Assembly: GCF_008124885.1 (NCBI RefSeq)
Contig: NZ_VNHX01000028.1
Coordinates: 1 to 59,017 of the forward strand
Direction: 5' to 3'
Source: Sphingobacterium allocomposti
GTDB lineage: Bacteria; Bacteroidota; Bacteroidia; Sphingobacteriales; Sphingobacteriaceae
DNA length: 59,017 nucleotides
Numbering within the stretch: position 1 is the first letter of the stretch; each line of letters begins with the position of its first letter. The notes under the pieces were generated by a model, which saw nothing but the letters and a program-made list of their open reading frames with translations, did not search any database and was not told the origin of the DNA. This document shows, piece after piece, positions 1 to 8,459 of this stretch. A program made the position numbers and the translations under genes.

Positions 1-509
1 GCTTCCAGTTTCACCTTGTTCTTTTCCACCGAGCCCTTCCATACAAAAGTGTAACGACCGGCTGCCGATTCGATCTTCGTTCCGTCTATGTACTGTACCT
101 TCAGGCTGACATAACCAAGTTCAGCAAGCAGACGGACAACTTCGGCAAAAAGTGACTGGATATGGCCCTTAAGGCGTTTGCCACGGAAGTAGTTAATTGT
201 CCGGTAATCCGGTGTGCTGTGCCCTGATAGCCACATGAAATAGATGTTCTCCTGTAGGGCCCTTTCAATCTTACGGCACGAATAGATGTTGCTCAGGTAG
301 GCGTAGAACAGCACCTTGATCATCATACGCGGGTGGAACCCTGTCGTGCCGCCACCTTTGTACTGCCCTATGATGGGATCTATGTTCAGTTTTTCAACCA
401 CTTCGTTAACCAGACGTACCGGATGACCAGCAGGGATTTTTGCAAAAATATCTTCCGGAAAAAGACTCGGACTATTGGATGGTAATGCTTTGAATAGTAT
501 GTTTGCCAT
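1..509 (-). CDS. IS1182-family transposase, N-terminal part
   Basis: The open frame starts with MANILFKALP at 509 and runs off the window after 169 residues with no stop. The block QYKGGGTTGFHPRMMIKVLF, followed by YSCRKIERALQENIYFMW and STPDYRTINYFRG, is characteristic of the DUF772 N-terminal region of IS1182-type DDE transposases. QYIDGTKIESAAGRYTFVWK near the edge would lead into the catalytic domain, and the first DDE aspartate is plausibly the D of YIDGTK. The rest of the catalytic core lies outside the window. The start is the first ATG after the IS leader. The family is secure; element identity and activity cannot be judged from this fragment. Confidence 0.88.
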   Translation of the reverse strand, partial: MANILFKALPSNSPSLFPEDIFAKIPAGHPVRLVNEVVEKLNIDPIIGQYKGGGTTGFHPRMMIKVLFYAYLSNIYSCRKIERALQENIYFMWLSGHSTPDYRTINYFRGKRLKGHIQSLFAEVVRLLAELGYVSLKVQYIDGTKIESAAGRYTFVWKGSVEKNKVKLE

Positions 510-620
510 ATTGTTTGGGTACACCTAAAAATAACCATTTTTTAGGACAAACAATAAAAATCCCCGACACTTTCACGTATCGGGGATTCCTTTTTAAAAA
601 AAGGCTTTTTAGACAACCTC
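1..620 (-). mobile_element. IS1182-like insertion sequence, 5' part
   Basis: This is the transposase-start end of an insertion sequence that continues beyond base 1. Going outward from the transposase ATG at 509 there is an AT-rich leader, a hairpin with arms AATCCCCG (559-566) and CGGGGATT (581-588), and a terminal GGCTTTTTAG stretch at 603-612. Read from outside, that end has a TCTAAAAAGCC core, which resembles the CTGAAAAAGCC core at the right end of the window. The exact outer boundary and target-site duplication cannot be fixed with only one end present; 620 is an estimate. Confidence 0.75.
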
Positions 621-636
621 GACTCTCCTATTAAGA

Positions 637-789
637 CTATGGTAACGTCGGTTTTGGCGGGATCGGCGGGCGAGGTGTACTCGTATCACCTCCTTCGTCA
701 AAAGTTTGCACGATTGGCTGTTCAGGCGTTGGTTGTGAATTAGACGGCTGACCGATTCCAAACAAAAAATACAATATTAAACTCCACAT
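637..789 (-). CDS. possible small membrane or exported proline-rich peptide (50 aa)
   Basis: A 50-residue frame opens with the hydrophobic stretch MWSLILYFLFGIG, then becomes polar and proline-rich, ending in TPRPPIPPKPTLP. The hydrophobic start could be a membrane anchor. No family is recognised and there is no clear Shine-Dalgarno sequence, only an AT-rich leader. It begins just outside the IS end and reads toward it, so it may be a chance ORF or a remnant of the gene hit by the insertion. Confidence 0.3.
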   Translation of the reverse strand: MWSLILYFLFGIGQPSNSQPTPEQPIVQTFDEGGDTSTPRPPIPPKPTLP

Positions 790-1192
790 GATTCAAAAAA
801 TTTTAAAGTCAAAAACCTGGTAGGTCCGCGTGCTCCATGCACGGGATTGCTACAATGTTTTCAGAAGGCCTTCTGAATTTTTTGGGAAGTAAGAGTGTCA
901 ATCGCGGAAGGTAAAAGCTGCTTCCCAAACCGGCTGATAACTACCGCGAGATCTTCTCTTTGTGAAATCAGATTAGTATCTTAGTTCTGTGTTTTAATCG
1001 ATCTTTCGTCTGACTTCGAGAACAAAGTTATAGCCGCTAAGCACCTTTTTATCACGGATTTCCGTCATTTCCGGACTTAACCCGCAATAACCTTGGTGTG
1101 CCGTAACCTACCTTGATTTCCGATGAATTTCCGTTCATTTTATCCCCTTTGGACCGATACGGTTTCCCGTATTTTCCGGAGTACGACTGATC

Positions 1193-1200
1193 TAACTTTG
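1193..1200 (+). promoter_or_regulatory. -7 promoter box TAACTTTG, leaderless arrangement
   Basis: TAACTTTG matches the Bacteroidota -7 consensus TAnnTTTG exactly and ends only 2-5 bases before the tandem ATGs at 1203 and 1206. Transcription starting about 7 bases downstream would give an mRNA beginning at or near the start codon. No good TTG is seen at the -33 position. Five TTTCCG hexamers lie upstream (1059, 1068, 1117, 1128, 1173). Confidence 0.5.
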
Positions 1201-1202
1201 TG

Positions 1203-2198
1203 ATGATGTTTGAAATCGACCTATACAATGAAGAAGTGCTGAGAGCTTTCCACGAGAAGAAAGACCAAGGAAAGCTTATACATCTTAAGCGGGCCTCAAG
1301 GGCTGATCTGATGAAGGAATGCTTACTACGTTTGGAAAATGGGGAACTGGAGAATGATATACCTGCTTTGGCCAAAATATTTAATTCTGAAGGCAACGTG
1401 GAAAGCCTTAAAACAGCAATAAAAAAAGCTACGGCAGACAAATTCCGGCCCATACAAGATTTTATTCGGGAAAAGACCAGCAAACCGACGGATAACATTA
1501 TAGCATTACTAGCTATATTCATCGATTTTCAGCCAAGACCATTTGAACAATGGCGTGAGATCCGCCGGGCAAAAAGCGACGAGGGAAAAGCGAATAGCGA
1601 AGAGGAAGAGACTCCCGCACAGGAGGCAGACGATATCACAGAGGAGGTAGACAAAAACAATGATCCTCCACAAAGTAAAATCCACGTATCAAACACCGAC
1701 GACGTCATAGCTCCTGTATCTGCTACAGGCGTTTCCCTTAATAAACTAAAAAATAGTTCTTGGCAGAAAAAAAAGAAACGGGATCTGCTGCTGGGCGGAA
1801 TTGGCGGAATCACGGCTGTTCTGTTAATTACATGGTATATCGCTGCTATCCCTGAAGAATGCATGTGCTGGAATGGCGAAAAATACATCCCTGTCGATTG
1901 CCAGGACAAGACGCAACCCTATCAGGTTATCGGGTTAGATCAGGATAAACTCGAGCATTTCCGCAAAATCACAAAGCCCGATACGCTGGGGATAAAGGAC
2001 ATTGGAAATATCTGGTACTCTAAGATCGACAATGAGGTTGAGTTTTTTACAGGTCCGGGGCATCACCCGGTCCAGCAGCATCGATCGTTGAAGGCCGTGA
2101 CAAGACATATTTGGAATACATATGTCAATATCAAACCGGACAGCAGCCAAAACCTTCCATTCGGAATAATATCGGAACCACGGGAAAAAAGCCGTTAA
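1203..2198 (+). CDS. membrane-anchored hypothetical protein with C-terminal WYS-FFTGPG domain
   Basis: The protein has about 331 residues. Residues 1 to about 125 are a soluble, charged, mostly helical region, followed by an acidic linker. A single transmembrane segment (LLLGGIGGITAVLLITWYIA, about residues 195-215) leads to a roughly 110-residue outer part with CMCW and a block containing IWYSKIDNEVEFFTGPG. I recall similar blocks in Bacteroidota hypothetical proteins but know no function. The topology suggests an inner-membrane protein with a cytoplasmic N-terminus. A GTG at 1200 overlaps the -7 box, so ATG 1203 or 1206 is preferred. A strong terminator follows directly. Confidence 0.75.
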   Translation: MMFEIDLYNEEVLRAFHEKKDQGKLIHLKRASRADLMKECLLRLENGELENDIPALAKIFNSEGNVESLKTAIKKATADKFRPIQDFIREKTSKPTDNIIALLAIFIDFQPRPFEQWREIRRAKSDEGKANSEEEETPAQEADDITEEVDKNNDPPQSKIHVSNTDDVIAPVSATGVSLNKLKNSSWQKKKKRDLLLGGIGGITAVLLITWYIAAIPEECMCWNGEKYIPVDCQDKTQPYQVIGLDQDKLEHFRKITKPDTLGIKDIGNIWYSKIDNEVEFFTGPGHHPVQQHRSLKAVTRHIWNTYVNIKPDSSQNLPFGIISEPREKSR

Positions 2199-2202
2199 TG
2201 TA

Positions 2203-2230
2203 AAAAGCCGCATCTGGGGACGCGGCTTTT
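2203..2230 (+). terminator. intrinsic terminator
   Basis: Arms AAAAGCCGC (2203-2211) and GCGGCTTTT (2222-2230) form a GC-rich hairpin ending in T4, five bases after the stop at 2198. The A-rich 5' arm would let it work in both directions. Confidence 0.75.
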
Positions 2231-2373
2231 CAGGAATTGGAGTGTATTATCCCGATCTGCGGGAAACTCGGGGAATAGGGATTGTTCCCGACATATATGT
2301 TGAACAGACCGTTGCGGATATTAAAAACGGTATTGACAGGATATTGCAAACGGCTATAGATCTATTTGAATAG
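2226..2373 (+). pseudogene. C-terminal remnant of an S41 (CtpA-like) peptidase gene
   Basis: From 2226 the reading frame gives FSGIGVYYPDLRE, then GIGIVPDIYVEQTVADIKNG, and stops at TAG 2371-2373. The VYYPDxRET, GIVPDI and following helix order is the extreme C-terminus of S41 family peptidases. Nothing upstream encodes the catalytic Ser/Lys region or PDZ domain, and the fragment begins inside the terminator of the preceding gene. It has no start codon of its own. I read it as debris of a lost peptidase gene. Confidence 0.65.
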
Positions 2374-2504
2374 AGCGTTAAGAATATCTCCAGCCAAGAT
2401 CCGCTACGCGGTGCGTAACGGATTGGGATTTTTTTACGCAGTGCGTAGGGAATTGATTAAAATTCCGGAAACGTCCGGTGCTGTCGCAATGCTGATCAAA
2501 AACA

Positions 2505-2752
2505 ACCGGCTGTCGAAGCTGAAACGGTAAATGGACAGTGGTTTCGCCGGACGATATGGTTTTTATTTCCATAGGTGTTTTAATCCCTCCGTCAAGTGAT
2601 CAGTTCTTTACAAAGGGGATGTTAAAGGGCCAGCCCCCCGCTTTATCGTCCGATAGCAGGCGGCTTCGACGAGCTCAGCCTGACACTGTCGAAGGATAGA
2701 CATGTCGCTCTTCAACAGAGCCTGTACTGAGCGTTTTGCACACGCACCCGCT
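2505..2752 (+). repeat. mosaic duplication of parts of the 4583-5127 region
   Basis: Bases about 2505-2632 are a degenerate copy of the middle of the lipoprotein gene at 4583-4733, with near-identical runs such as ATGGTTTTTATTTCCATAGG and small deletions that break the frame. Bases about 2636-2752 are a close copy of 5018-5127, including the hairpin with arms CTTCGAC and GTCGAAG. In the source the two blocks are about 285 bp apart; here they are joined. The short ORF before it (2416-2530, ending LIKNNRLSKLKR) is not recognised. Confidence 0.8.
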
Positions 2753-3107
2753 CTGCCGAAGTTTCTAATACGAAAACAGCTTTTTGTTATTTACTATAAG
2801 AAAAGAGGAGCGGAAATAAGATAGGAACTTGTGGTTTTTAGATTCTTGTAAACAAATCTAAATCTTTTAAGAGGCCTATTTCAACATTTGACCAAAACTA
2901 AAAGTTGAAAAAAATAACACTTTTCGAACGACTTGCTTCGGCATTATGATTTTGCATATCGCTCATTCTACATCACAGCTACGTAACTAATGAAACTTTT
3001 AACTAACTTTATATTGACTATTAGTGATATGAAAAAATTATGAAGAAAATACACCATTCTCCTAGCCTTCTGTTTGCTTCGCGTAGGGGAATAATAAAAA
3101 AACGATA
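2753..3107. other. AT-rich intergenic region with a broken signal-peptide relic
   Basis: No intact gene is seen. At 3029 an ATG reads MKKL, then a TGA at 3041-3043; the same frame continues RKYTILLAFCLLRVGE to a stop at 3092. This looks like a secreted-protein leader broken by a nonsense codon, but it is too short to be sure. A TAACTTTA box at 3004-3011 could be a -7 element for the gene at 3108. Confidence 0.4.
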
Positions 3108-3764
3108 ATGGCGGACTGGTATAGGCGAAAAAGTTGGACTAAAGCAGATGAAGACGAATATTTCGTCAAGCTTCGCCGTGCAAGAAAGAACGGAAGGCCT
3201 CAATATTTAAGAGTACAAGCAGTCGAACTTATTGAAACTAAAGATAAAAGTTTATTATCGGTAGCGGAGACACTTTTACACAAAATTCTGACAGACTATC
3301 CGGACGAAAGGACTGAAAAAAGTCACGCCTATAACTTATTAGGAGAGATATACAAGTTAAAAGGAAACTATGAAACTGCATTGATATATTTTCAGAAGTC
3401 GCTTGACTTTGAAAGAGAATTCCCCAATGTCATTAGTAACGCTTACTTAAACTTTTCTGAAACAGTTGTTCTTGCAGAGAGAACCGACTTGTATGGATCA
3501 GTTGAGAGATTATTGACAGAAAAAATAGGCCACGACACGTTAAAGTTTCCCGTTCAAAACTATATCATATATTCTGTTATGGCAATAATTTCTGAGTTTA
3601 AAGGTGACTTGGTGCAAGCAAAGGCATTTGCAGATTTAGCGGAAAAAAATGCTACGACAAAGACAAATGCGCTCTGGGATCCACAAAAGAGAAAAATTGG
3701 AATTGTAAAAGAAAGGAAAAAATGGTTAGATAGACTTGTTGGACGGAACAAAAACCGCCGTTAA
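3108..3764 (+). CDS. tetratricopeptide-repeat protein
   Basis: This 218-residue cytoplasmic protein has no signal peptide. The N-terminal block DWYRRKSWTKADEDEYFVKL typifies a conserved family of small TPR proteins. Residues about 70-110 contain a clear TPR unit (AYNLLGEIYKLKGNYETALIYFQKSL) and weaker helical pairs follow to about residue 190. The C-terminus is strongly basic. TPRs mediate protein-protein contact; no enzymatic role is implied. The next gene starts 14 bp downstream, so the two are probably co-transcribed. Base composition here is more AT-rich than in the centre of the window, as in other accessory genes of this block. Confidence 0.8.
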   Translation: MADWYRRKSWTKADEDEYFVKLRRARKNGRPQYLRVQAVELIETKDKSLLSVAETLLHKILTDYPDERTEKSHAYNLLGEIYKLKGNYETALIYFQKSLDFEREFPNVISNAYLNFSETVVLAERTDLYGSVERLLTEKIGHDTLKFPVQNYIIYSVMAIISEFKGDLVQAKAFADLAEKNATTKTNALWDPQKRKIGIVKERKKWLDRLVGRNKNRR

Positions 3765-3778
3765 GGAAAATTAAAAAA

Positions 3779-4237
3779 ATGGCAAAATACGATAACGCTA
3801 AAAACCTACTATATCGAAAGGTAAATACGAGAGCAAGAGGTGTTCACCATAACTTTGGTGGAGATTTTAGACACTCAAAGCACAAGAAAAAAGAAACCCC
3901 GGAACAGATCAGGGGTAGTATGTCCGGCAAAAAAGATCGAGGTCTTGACTATACGCCGTTATTTAGATTTCTGTTGTCAAAAGTTGGTTCAAACTGGGAC
4001 GAGGTGTTTAGCGAAGCTAAGTCCAGGTTAGATAAAACGGAACCGATATTCTGGATAGTTGCTTTGAATCCGGATGACAAAAAAGATTATGTGAGAGTTG
4101 GAGAATCATCATATTTCTCTGGATTGTATGTAGATGACAACGGAGACTTACAGCTATCGAATCCAAACTTAAAGGCGAATGATTTAACCCCTCACTGTAG
4201 TTGCTGTACCCATACACTGAATGGAGTGGTATTCTAA
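3779..4237 (+). CDS. conserved hypothetical protein with C-terminal CxCC motif
   Basis: The product has 152 residues. The N-terminus is basic and His-rich (RARGVHHNFGGDFRHSKHKK), followed by RGLDYTPLFRFLLSKVG, WIVALNP and YFSGLYVDDNGDLQL, and ends with HCSCCTHTLNGVVF. The clustered Cys and His residues could bind a metal, which is an inference. No signal peptide or membrane segment is seen. It follows the TPR gene by 14 bp and may work with it. I know no characterised homologue. Confidence 0.75.
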   Translation: MAKYDNAKNLLYRKVNTRARGVHHNFGGDFRHSKHKKKETPEQIRGSMSGKKDRGLDYTPLFRFLLSKVGSNWDEVFSEAKSRLDKTEPIFWIVALNPDDKKDYVRVGESSYFSGLYVDDNGDLQLSNPNLKANDLTPHCSCCTHTLNGVVF

Positions 4238-4360
4238 CGGGGAATCTACCGGAAACGGAAAGTATTTTTTGTAGATGGTATGGCTATAACATTTTATCAG
4301 AATTTCCTAATGGAACTTTCTTCCGGAATTACGGGATTAAGCTTTCTAAAATATACAACC

Positions 4361-4837
4361 ATGAAAAATTCCCTTATACTACTCGTCCTTGCGGCTATCC
4401 TGTGGAGCTGTGGCCAAGGGGGTAACAACAACGACAAACGATCTTCCGGTCACCGGAACGGAAGCAAGGCGGACACCGTCCGGCAGGGCGTGACTTTCTC
4501 CGTGCAGCCGGATGTATTTAAGCGCTCTACCCTTCCCGATTCGGTTCAGGTAAAAATATCGAACAATACAAAAGATACACTGATAACCGGCGTATCCTAT
4601 CATATCGAAATGCTTGAAAACGGTAAATGGACAGTCGTTTCGCCGGACGATATGGTTTTTATTTCCATAGGTGTTTTAATCCCTCCGTCGAGTGATCAGT
4701 TCTTTACAAAAGGGATGTTGAAGGATCAGATCCCATATAGAACAGGTGAATACCGCATCGTTAAACCTTATATAAAGGGCAATTTTCAAAAAACCAGAGA
4801 GGAGCATTTTTTGTATGCACCATTTACTATCGAATAA
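4361..4837 (+). CDS. lipoprotein with bacterial Ig-like (Big_14-type) domain
   Basis: Start 4361 gives a textbook lipoprotein leader: MKNSLILLVLAAILWSCG with the lipidated Cys at 17. An in-frame ATG at 4280 would bury this signal, so it was not used. After a short polar linker, residues about 45-158 form one beta-rich domain with VQVKISNNTKDTL, YHIEMLENGKWTVV and GEYRIVKPY, the strand pattern of Ig-like domains common in Gram-positive and Bacteroidota lipoproteins. Function is unknown; probably surface or periplasmic. A decayed copy of part of this gene lies at 2505-2632. Confidence 0.78.
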   Translation: MKNSLILLVLAAILWSCGQGGNNNDKRSSGHRNGSKADTVRQGVTFSVQPDVFKRSTLPDSVQVKISNNTKDTLITGVSYHIEMLENGKWTVVSPDDMVFISIGVLIPPSSDQFFTKGMLKDQIPYRTGEYRIVKPYIKGNFQKTREEHFLYAPFTIE

Positions 4838-5017
4838 GGAAAATGTATTTAACGATGGCTTCGCCCCTCTGACCGCGAGCAATAGCTTTCGGAGCGAGAC
4901 GATCCTTGTTAATTGTAATACGACGTGCGTCCGTGCCAACGCAGCATAGTAATAAAGCAACCATCTGTTCTTCATCTTTAGAAAAACCTTTATACATCCG
5001 TTGTGTGCATTATAGCA

Positions 5018-5127
5018 CCCGTTTATCGTCCGATAGCATGAGGCTTCGACGAGCTCAGCCTGACACCGTCGAAGGATAGACATGTCGCTCTTCAACAGAG
5101 CCTGTACCGAGCGTTTTGCACACGCAG
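5018..5127. repeat. intergenic repeat with CTTCGAC/GTCGAAG hairpin (source copy)
   Basis: This block recurs at 2636-2752 with few differences. Arms CTTCGAC (5044-5050) and GTCGAAG (5068-5074) enclose GAGCTCAGCCTGACACC. Sequences of this form are scattered through Bacteroidota genomes as REP-like elements. The surrounding 4838-5363 stretch has no other supported gene. Confidence 0.6.
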
Positions 5128-5363
5128 TACACTATCACGCTGCGTGTATCGCTGCGTCTCTAAAGCTGTCATTTGCTGTTATTTCCGAATGTCTGTTTCT
5201 TATCGTCGTAGGCATTTCGGCAATTGCTACATTCAGCTTCATTCTTGATAAAACATTCAGCGTCATTGTATGTTGCTATTATAAAAGTTCTTCCGGAGAA
5301 AGGGCAGCACCTTGTCCGGATAGAAGCCGTATTGAAAAAAGAACGATTATAAAAAGATATATT

Positions 5364-6278
5364 ATGCTTGATATTGTTATAGAAGCCCGACAAGCCGAAC
5401 TTTCCGCAGGATTTTCTGTTAAGCGGATTTTGCCCTACAGACTGAAAAGGATGATCGGCCCGTTTATCTTCATGGATCATGGAGGTCCTGTGAATATGCC
5501 GGTAGCCCCTACCGGCAATCTCGATGTTTTACCCCATCCGCATATCGGTCTATCTACAGTCAGTTATCTGTTTAGCGGCAATATGACCCACAGGGACAGC
5601 CTCGGCGTAGAGCAGGTTATAAAACCGGGAGAAGTTAACTGGATGACCGCGGGCAAAGGGATTACACATAGCGAACGTTTCGAAGATCCGGCTATGCTGG
5701 CTGGTGGCGAACTGGAAATGATACAAACATGGGTGGCACTTCCCGAAAAAGACGAAGAAAGCGATCCTTCCTTTGTAAATTACCAACCGGAGCAGCTGCC
5801 GGTTTTCACAGATTCAGGTGTTTGGATGCGCCTGATTGCAGGTGATGCTTATGGACTGAAAAGTAAGGTAAAAACGCATTCTCCCTTATTTTATGTACAT
5901 GTAGTGCTGGAGCCAGGTATCCATTTTGGTTTGCCAAAAGGCCATAGTGAACGAGGTGCATACATTGTTCGAGGCAGCGTTGAAGTAAGTGGGGTTACTT
6001 ACAAACCAGGACAGTTACTGGTGTTCACGAAAGGAGTTGACCCGTTGATTGTAGCGAAAGAGCCCGTTACGCTGATGATGCTTGGCGGAGAACATCTGGG
6101 CGACCGGTACATCTGGTGGAACTTTGTTTCCAGCAGAAAGGAAAGGATTGAGCAGGCAAAGGAGGATTGGAAGCAGGGACGTATTGATTTGCCCCCTATG
6201 GATAATGAAGAATATGTACCTTTACCTGAAGACAAAAGTAAACCGGGAGGCGGACCGCCACCCAATGCTCTTTCCTGA
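5364..6278 (+). CDS. pirin family protein
   Basis: The product is 304 residues from ATG 5364 (MLDIVIEARQAELSAGFSV). The frame is open back to 5082, but the upstream 94 codons lie over repeat sequence and match nothing, and this start fits family length. It is a bicupin. The N-terminal cupin carries the pirin metal set H58 and H60 (LPHPHIGLSTVSYLF) with H102 and E104 (KGITHSER). The second cupin, about residues 170-280, lacks an equivalent set. Bacterial pirins include iron-dependent quercetinases and redox-linked regulators; which applies here is unknown. It stands alone, with a terminator-like hairpin about 245 bp downstream. Confidence 0.92.
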   Translation: MLDIVIEARQAELSAGFSVKRILPYRLKRMIGPFIFMDHGGPVNMPVAPTGNLDVLPHPHIGLSTVSYLFSGNMTHRDSLGVEQVIKPGEVNWMTAGKGITHSERFEDPAMLAGGELEMIQTWVALPEKDEESDPSFVNYQPEQLPVFTDSGVWMRLIAGDAYGLKSKVKTHSPLFYVHVVLEPGIHFGLPKGHSERGAYIVRGSVEVSGVTYKPGQLLVFTKGVDPLIVAKEPVTLMMLGGEHLGDRYIWWNFVSSRKERIEQAKEDWKQGRIDLPPMDNEEYVPLPEDKSKPGGGPPPNALS

Positions 6279-6521
6279 ACAAGGTATCGATGGATTTTAA
6301 AAAGAAAATAATCCCGACTTTTTTTTCCGGCTTCGAGCATAAAACGGAAACAACCTTTGGTAATATTAAAGCCGACGTATGCGCATTTATGATCCCAAAC
6401 TTTCATAGGAAAAATTTCTGCGATTGCATTTTACATTCGCCATGGTCGGAGTGACGAAACAATAAGGTAAACTCTCAAGAAAGCCATATTGTTACGCTAC
6501 CATTGCGCGTGATACGTTTAT

Positions 6522-6546
6522 AAAACCTCGACTAAAGTCGGGGTTT
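6522..6546. terminator. bidirectional intrinsic terminator candidate
   Basis: A-rich and T-rich flanks surround a hairpin (arms AAAACCTCGAC and GTCGGGGTTTT, loop TAAA). It lies between the convergent pirin (+) and photolyase (-) genes. The rest of the 6279-6825 gap shows no gene or other structure. Confidence 0.55.
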
Positions 6547-6825
6547 TGTCGTTTAAGCTGAGAGAATCTACCTCGTTTATCGCGGCGGGGTCATGCAATT
6601 GATGCACGGTTTTCTATCGGGATATGATCCCTGTAGGGCCAATCGTTGCTTATGAGTCTACGACTTTACATCTTTACGACTTTTGCCGCTTCACTATAGA
6701 CGTTAGAAGAGTTCCGACCTTAACGAATCGACGGCTTTACGGCTAATAGCTTAGCCATCCACAACATTCCTTTTTATCAACCAATACAACGTTGCTCCCA
6801 CGTATTTCGGTTAATTGGAGGGCTC

Positions 6826-8130
6826 TTAAATATTCTCTTTCAGTGCTTCACTATACACTCTCAACGCCCTGTCTCTCGCAAAGCCATGTTCCACAATCGG
6901 TTCGGGGTAAATCTCGGTTCCAAGCTCGGGTAGCCATTTTTTAACGTAGGCTAACTCTTTGTCAAACCGCTCCATCTGCCGCTCGGGATTAAACACCCTG
7001 AAATATGGTGTAGAATCACAACCCGAGCCTGACGCCCACTGCCAGTTTCCATTATTGGAGGCCAAATCATAGTCGTTTAGTTTTTGCGCAAAATACACTT
7101 CGCCCCAACGCCAGTCTATCAGCAAATGTTTACATAAGAAACTTGCTGCAATCATTCGTACGCGATTGTGCATAAAACCGGTTTCGTTCAACTGTCGCAT
7201 CCCTGCGTCAACTATAGGGTAGCCCGTTTTTCCTTCACACCAGCGCCTAAATTCCTGCTCGTTATTTCGCCACCTTATATTGTCGTACTTTGTTTTGAAT
7301 GACTGGTCTACTACTTTCGGAAAATGATACAGGATCTGCATAAAAAACTCGCGCCATACCAGTTCCTTCAGCCAGGTCTGACTGTGCTTTAAAGCGAAAT
7401 CCACACATTTCCGAACGCTAATCGTCCCAAACCGCAACGATATACCTAGCTGTGTCGTGCATTGCATTGCCGGGTAATCTCTATATTTGCCATAGTTGTC
7501 GATGATGTCATTATCCAATTCAGGAGGACCGAATTGGATTTCCGTTTTTTCAAAACCTATTTCGTGTAGGGAATGGATCTGTTTAAAATGCTGATGAAAA
7601 AAACGAGCATAGTTTGGCTGGTACGGCGAGTATTTTTCCAACGTCAATAATTCTGTCCATTTCCTGAAATAAGGTGTATAAACCGTATAAGGTGCCCCGT
7701 CATTTTTTACGACCTCGTTTTTGTCAAAAATCACTTGATCTTTAAATGCCTTGAAAGGAATATCTCGCTCTTTAAAAAAACGATAGATTTCCGTATCACG
7801 CTGAATGGCATAGGGCTCGTAATCCCGATTGCAGAAGACCTGCTGGATAGCATACTGATCGGCAAGCATGTCAAACACAGCCAGCGGTGTTCCGCAAAAT
7901 GTATTCAATCTCGCATTTGAACGTCTGAGTTGATCATTTACGTAAGAAAGTGCCTGGTGGAAATAATCTACCCTTCGATCCTTTTTTTCTTCCAGTTCTC
8001 CCAGAATATTTTCGTCGAATATGAACACCGGTAAAACAGGGTATGCAGAAGAAAGCGCGTGATACAATCCGACATTGTCTTCCAACCGCAGATCTCTACG
8101 AAACCAAAATATGGAAACCTTACTTTTCAT
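6826..8130 (-). CDS. phrB: deoxyribodipyrimidine photolyase
   Basis: This 434-residue enzyme uses light to split UV-induced pyrimidine dimers. The N-terminal alpha/beta antenna domain starts with the canonical WFRRDLRLEDN (residues 9-19). The FAD-binding domain covers about 170-425 and contains GKTGYPIVDAGMRQL (300-314), MHNRVRMIAASFL and NDYDLASNNGNWQWASGSGCD, the photolyase/cryptochrome core. The C-terminus is not extended as in animal-type cryptochromes, supporting class I CPD photolyase. It forms a DNA-repair cluster with the ligase at 8460 and AlkB at 9737. DASH-type specificity cannot be excluded from sequence reading alone. Confidence 0.93.
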   Translation of the reverse strand: MKSKVSIFWFRRDLRLEDNVGLYHALSSAYPVLPVFIFDENILGELEEKKDRRVDYFHQALSYVNDQLRRSNARLNTFCGTPLAVFDMLADQYAIQQVFCNRDYEPYAIQRDTEIYRFFKERDIPFKAFKDQVIFDKNEVVKNDGAPYTVYTPYFRKWTELLTLEKYSPYQPNYARFFHQHFKQIHSLHEIGFEKTEIQFGPPELDNDIIDNYGKYRDYPAMQCTTQLGISLRFGTISVRKCVDFALKHSQTWLKELVWREFFMQILYHFPKVVDQSFKTKYDNIRWRNNEQEFRRWCEGKTGYPIVDAGMRQLNETGFMHNRVRMIAASFLCKHLLIDWRWGEVYFAQKLNDYDLASNNGNWQWASGSGCDSTPYFRVFNPERQMERFDKELAYVKKWLPELGTEIYPEPIVEHGFARDRALRVYSEALKENI

Positions 8131-8250
8131 TCTTTACGTTTTTTTTATGTCGGTATATCGCACGGTATGACCGCCTTTGCCATTTAGGCTGTACGGAGGG
8201 GAAGCGCGGCCAAATTCCTCGCTAACGCTGTCTGTTAGTTTTTACCGCTA

Positions 8251-8448
8251 TCAGCCTTTTTTCTTATCGTTCTTCTTTTCTTTCTCTTTCTGAAAAAATT
8301 CCCTTGCGCGTTTAAGGCCCGTCGCGATGGCAACGCCTTCTTCGGCGCCATCCTTCAATACTTCATTGGCAATCTCGACAGCTTTCTCCCTGATGGCTTT
8401 GGGCTGGTTTTTATAGGATGGCGGATAGTCTCCTTTTGACCATGGCAT
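8251..8448 (-). CDS. small conserved protein, KGDYPPSYKN motif
   Basis: The product is 65 residues from the ATG at 8448, giving MPWSKGDYPPSYKNQPKAIR. An earlier in-frame ATG at 8472 overlaps the ligase gene and was rejected. The WxKGDYPPSYKN block followed by REKAVEIANEVL and a Lys/Glu-rich tail is typical of short soluble proteins I recall across Bacteroidota and Firmicutes, without a known function. The start is 11 bp after the ligase stop, so it belongs to the ligase operon; its pairing with a DNA-repair ligase suggests a nucleic-acid role, which is inference. Confidence 0.75.
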   Translation of the reverse strand: MPWSKGDYPPSYKNQPKAIREKAVEIANEVLKDGAEEGVAIATGLKRAREFFQKEKEKKNDKKKG

Positions 8449-8459
8449 AATCGTAAAAA

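Noticed and set aside
3029..3094. Secreted-protein gene starting MKKL
   Set aside because: A stop follows after four codons and the resumed frame is only 17 codons; at most a relic.
5082..5363. N-terminal extension of the pirin frame by 94 codons
   Set aside because: It translates repeat DNA, has no family similarity, and the start at 5364 gives normal pirin length and register.
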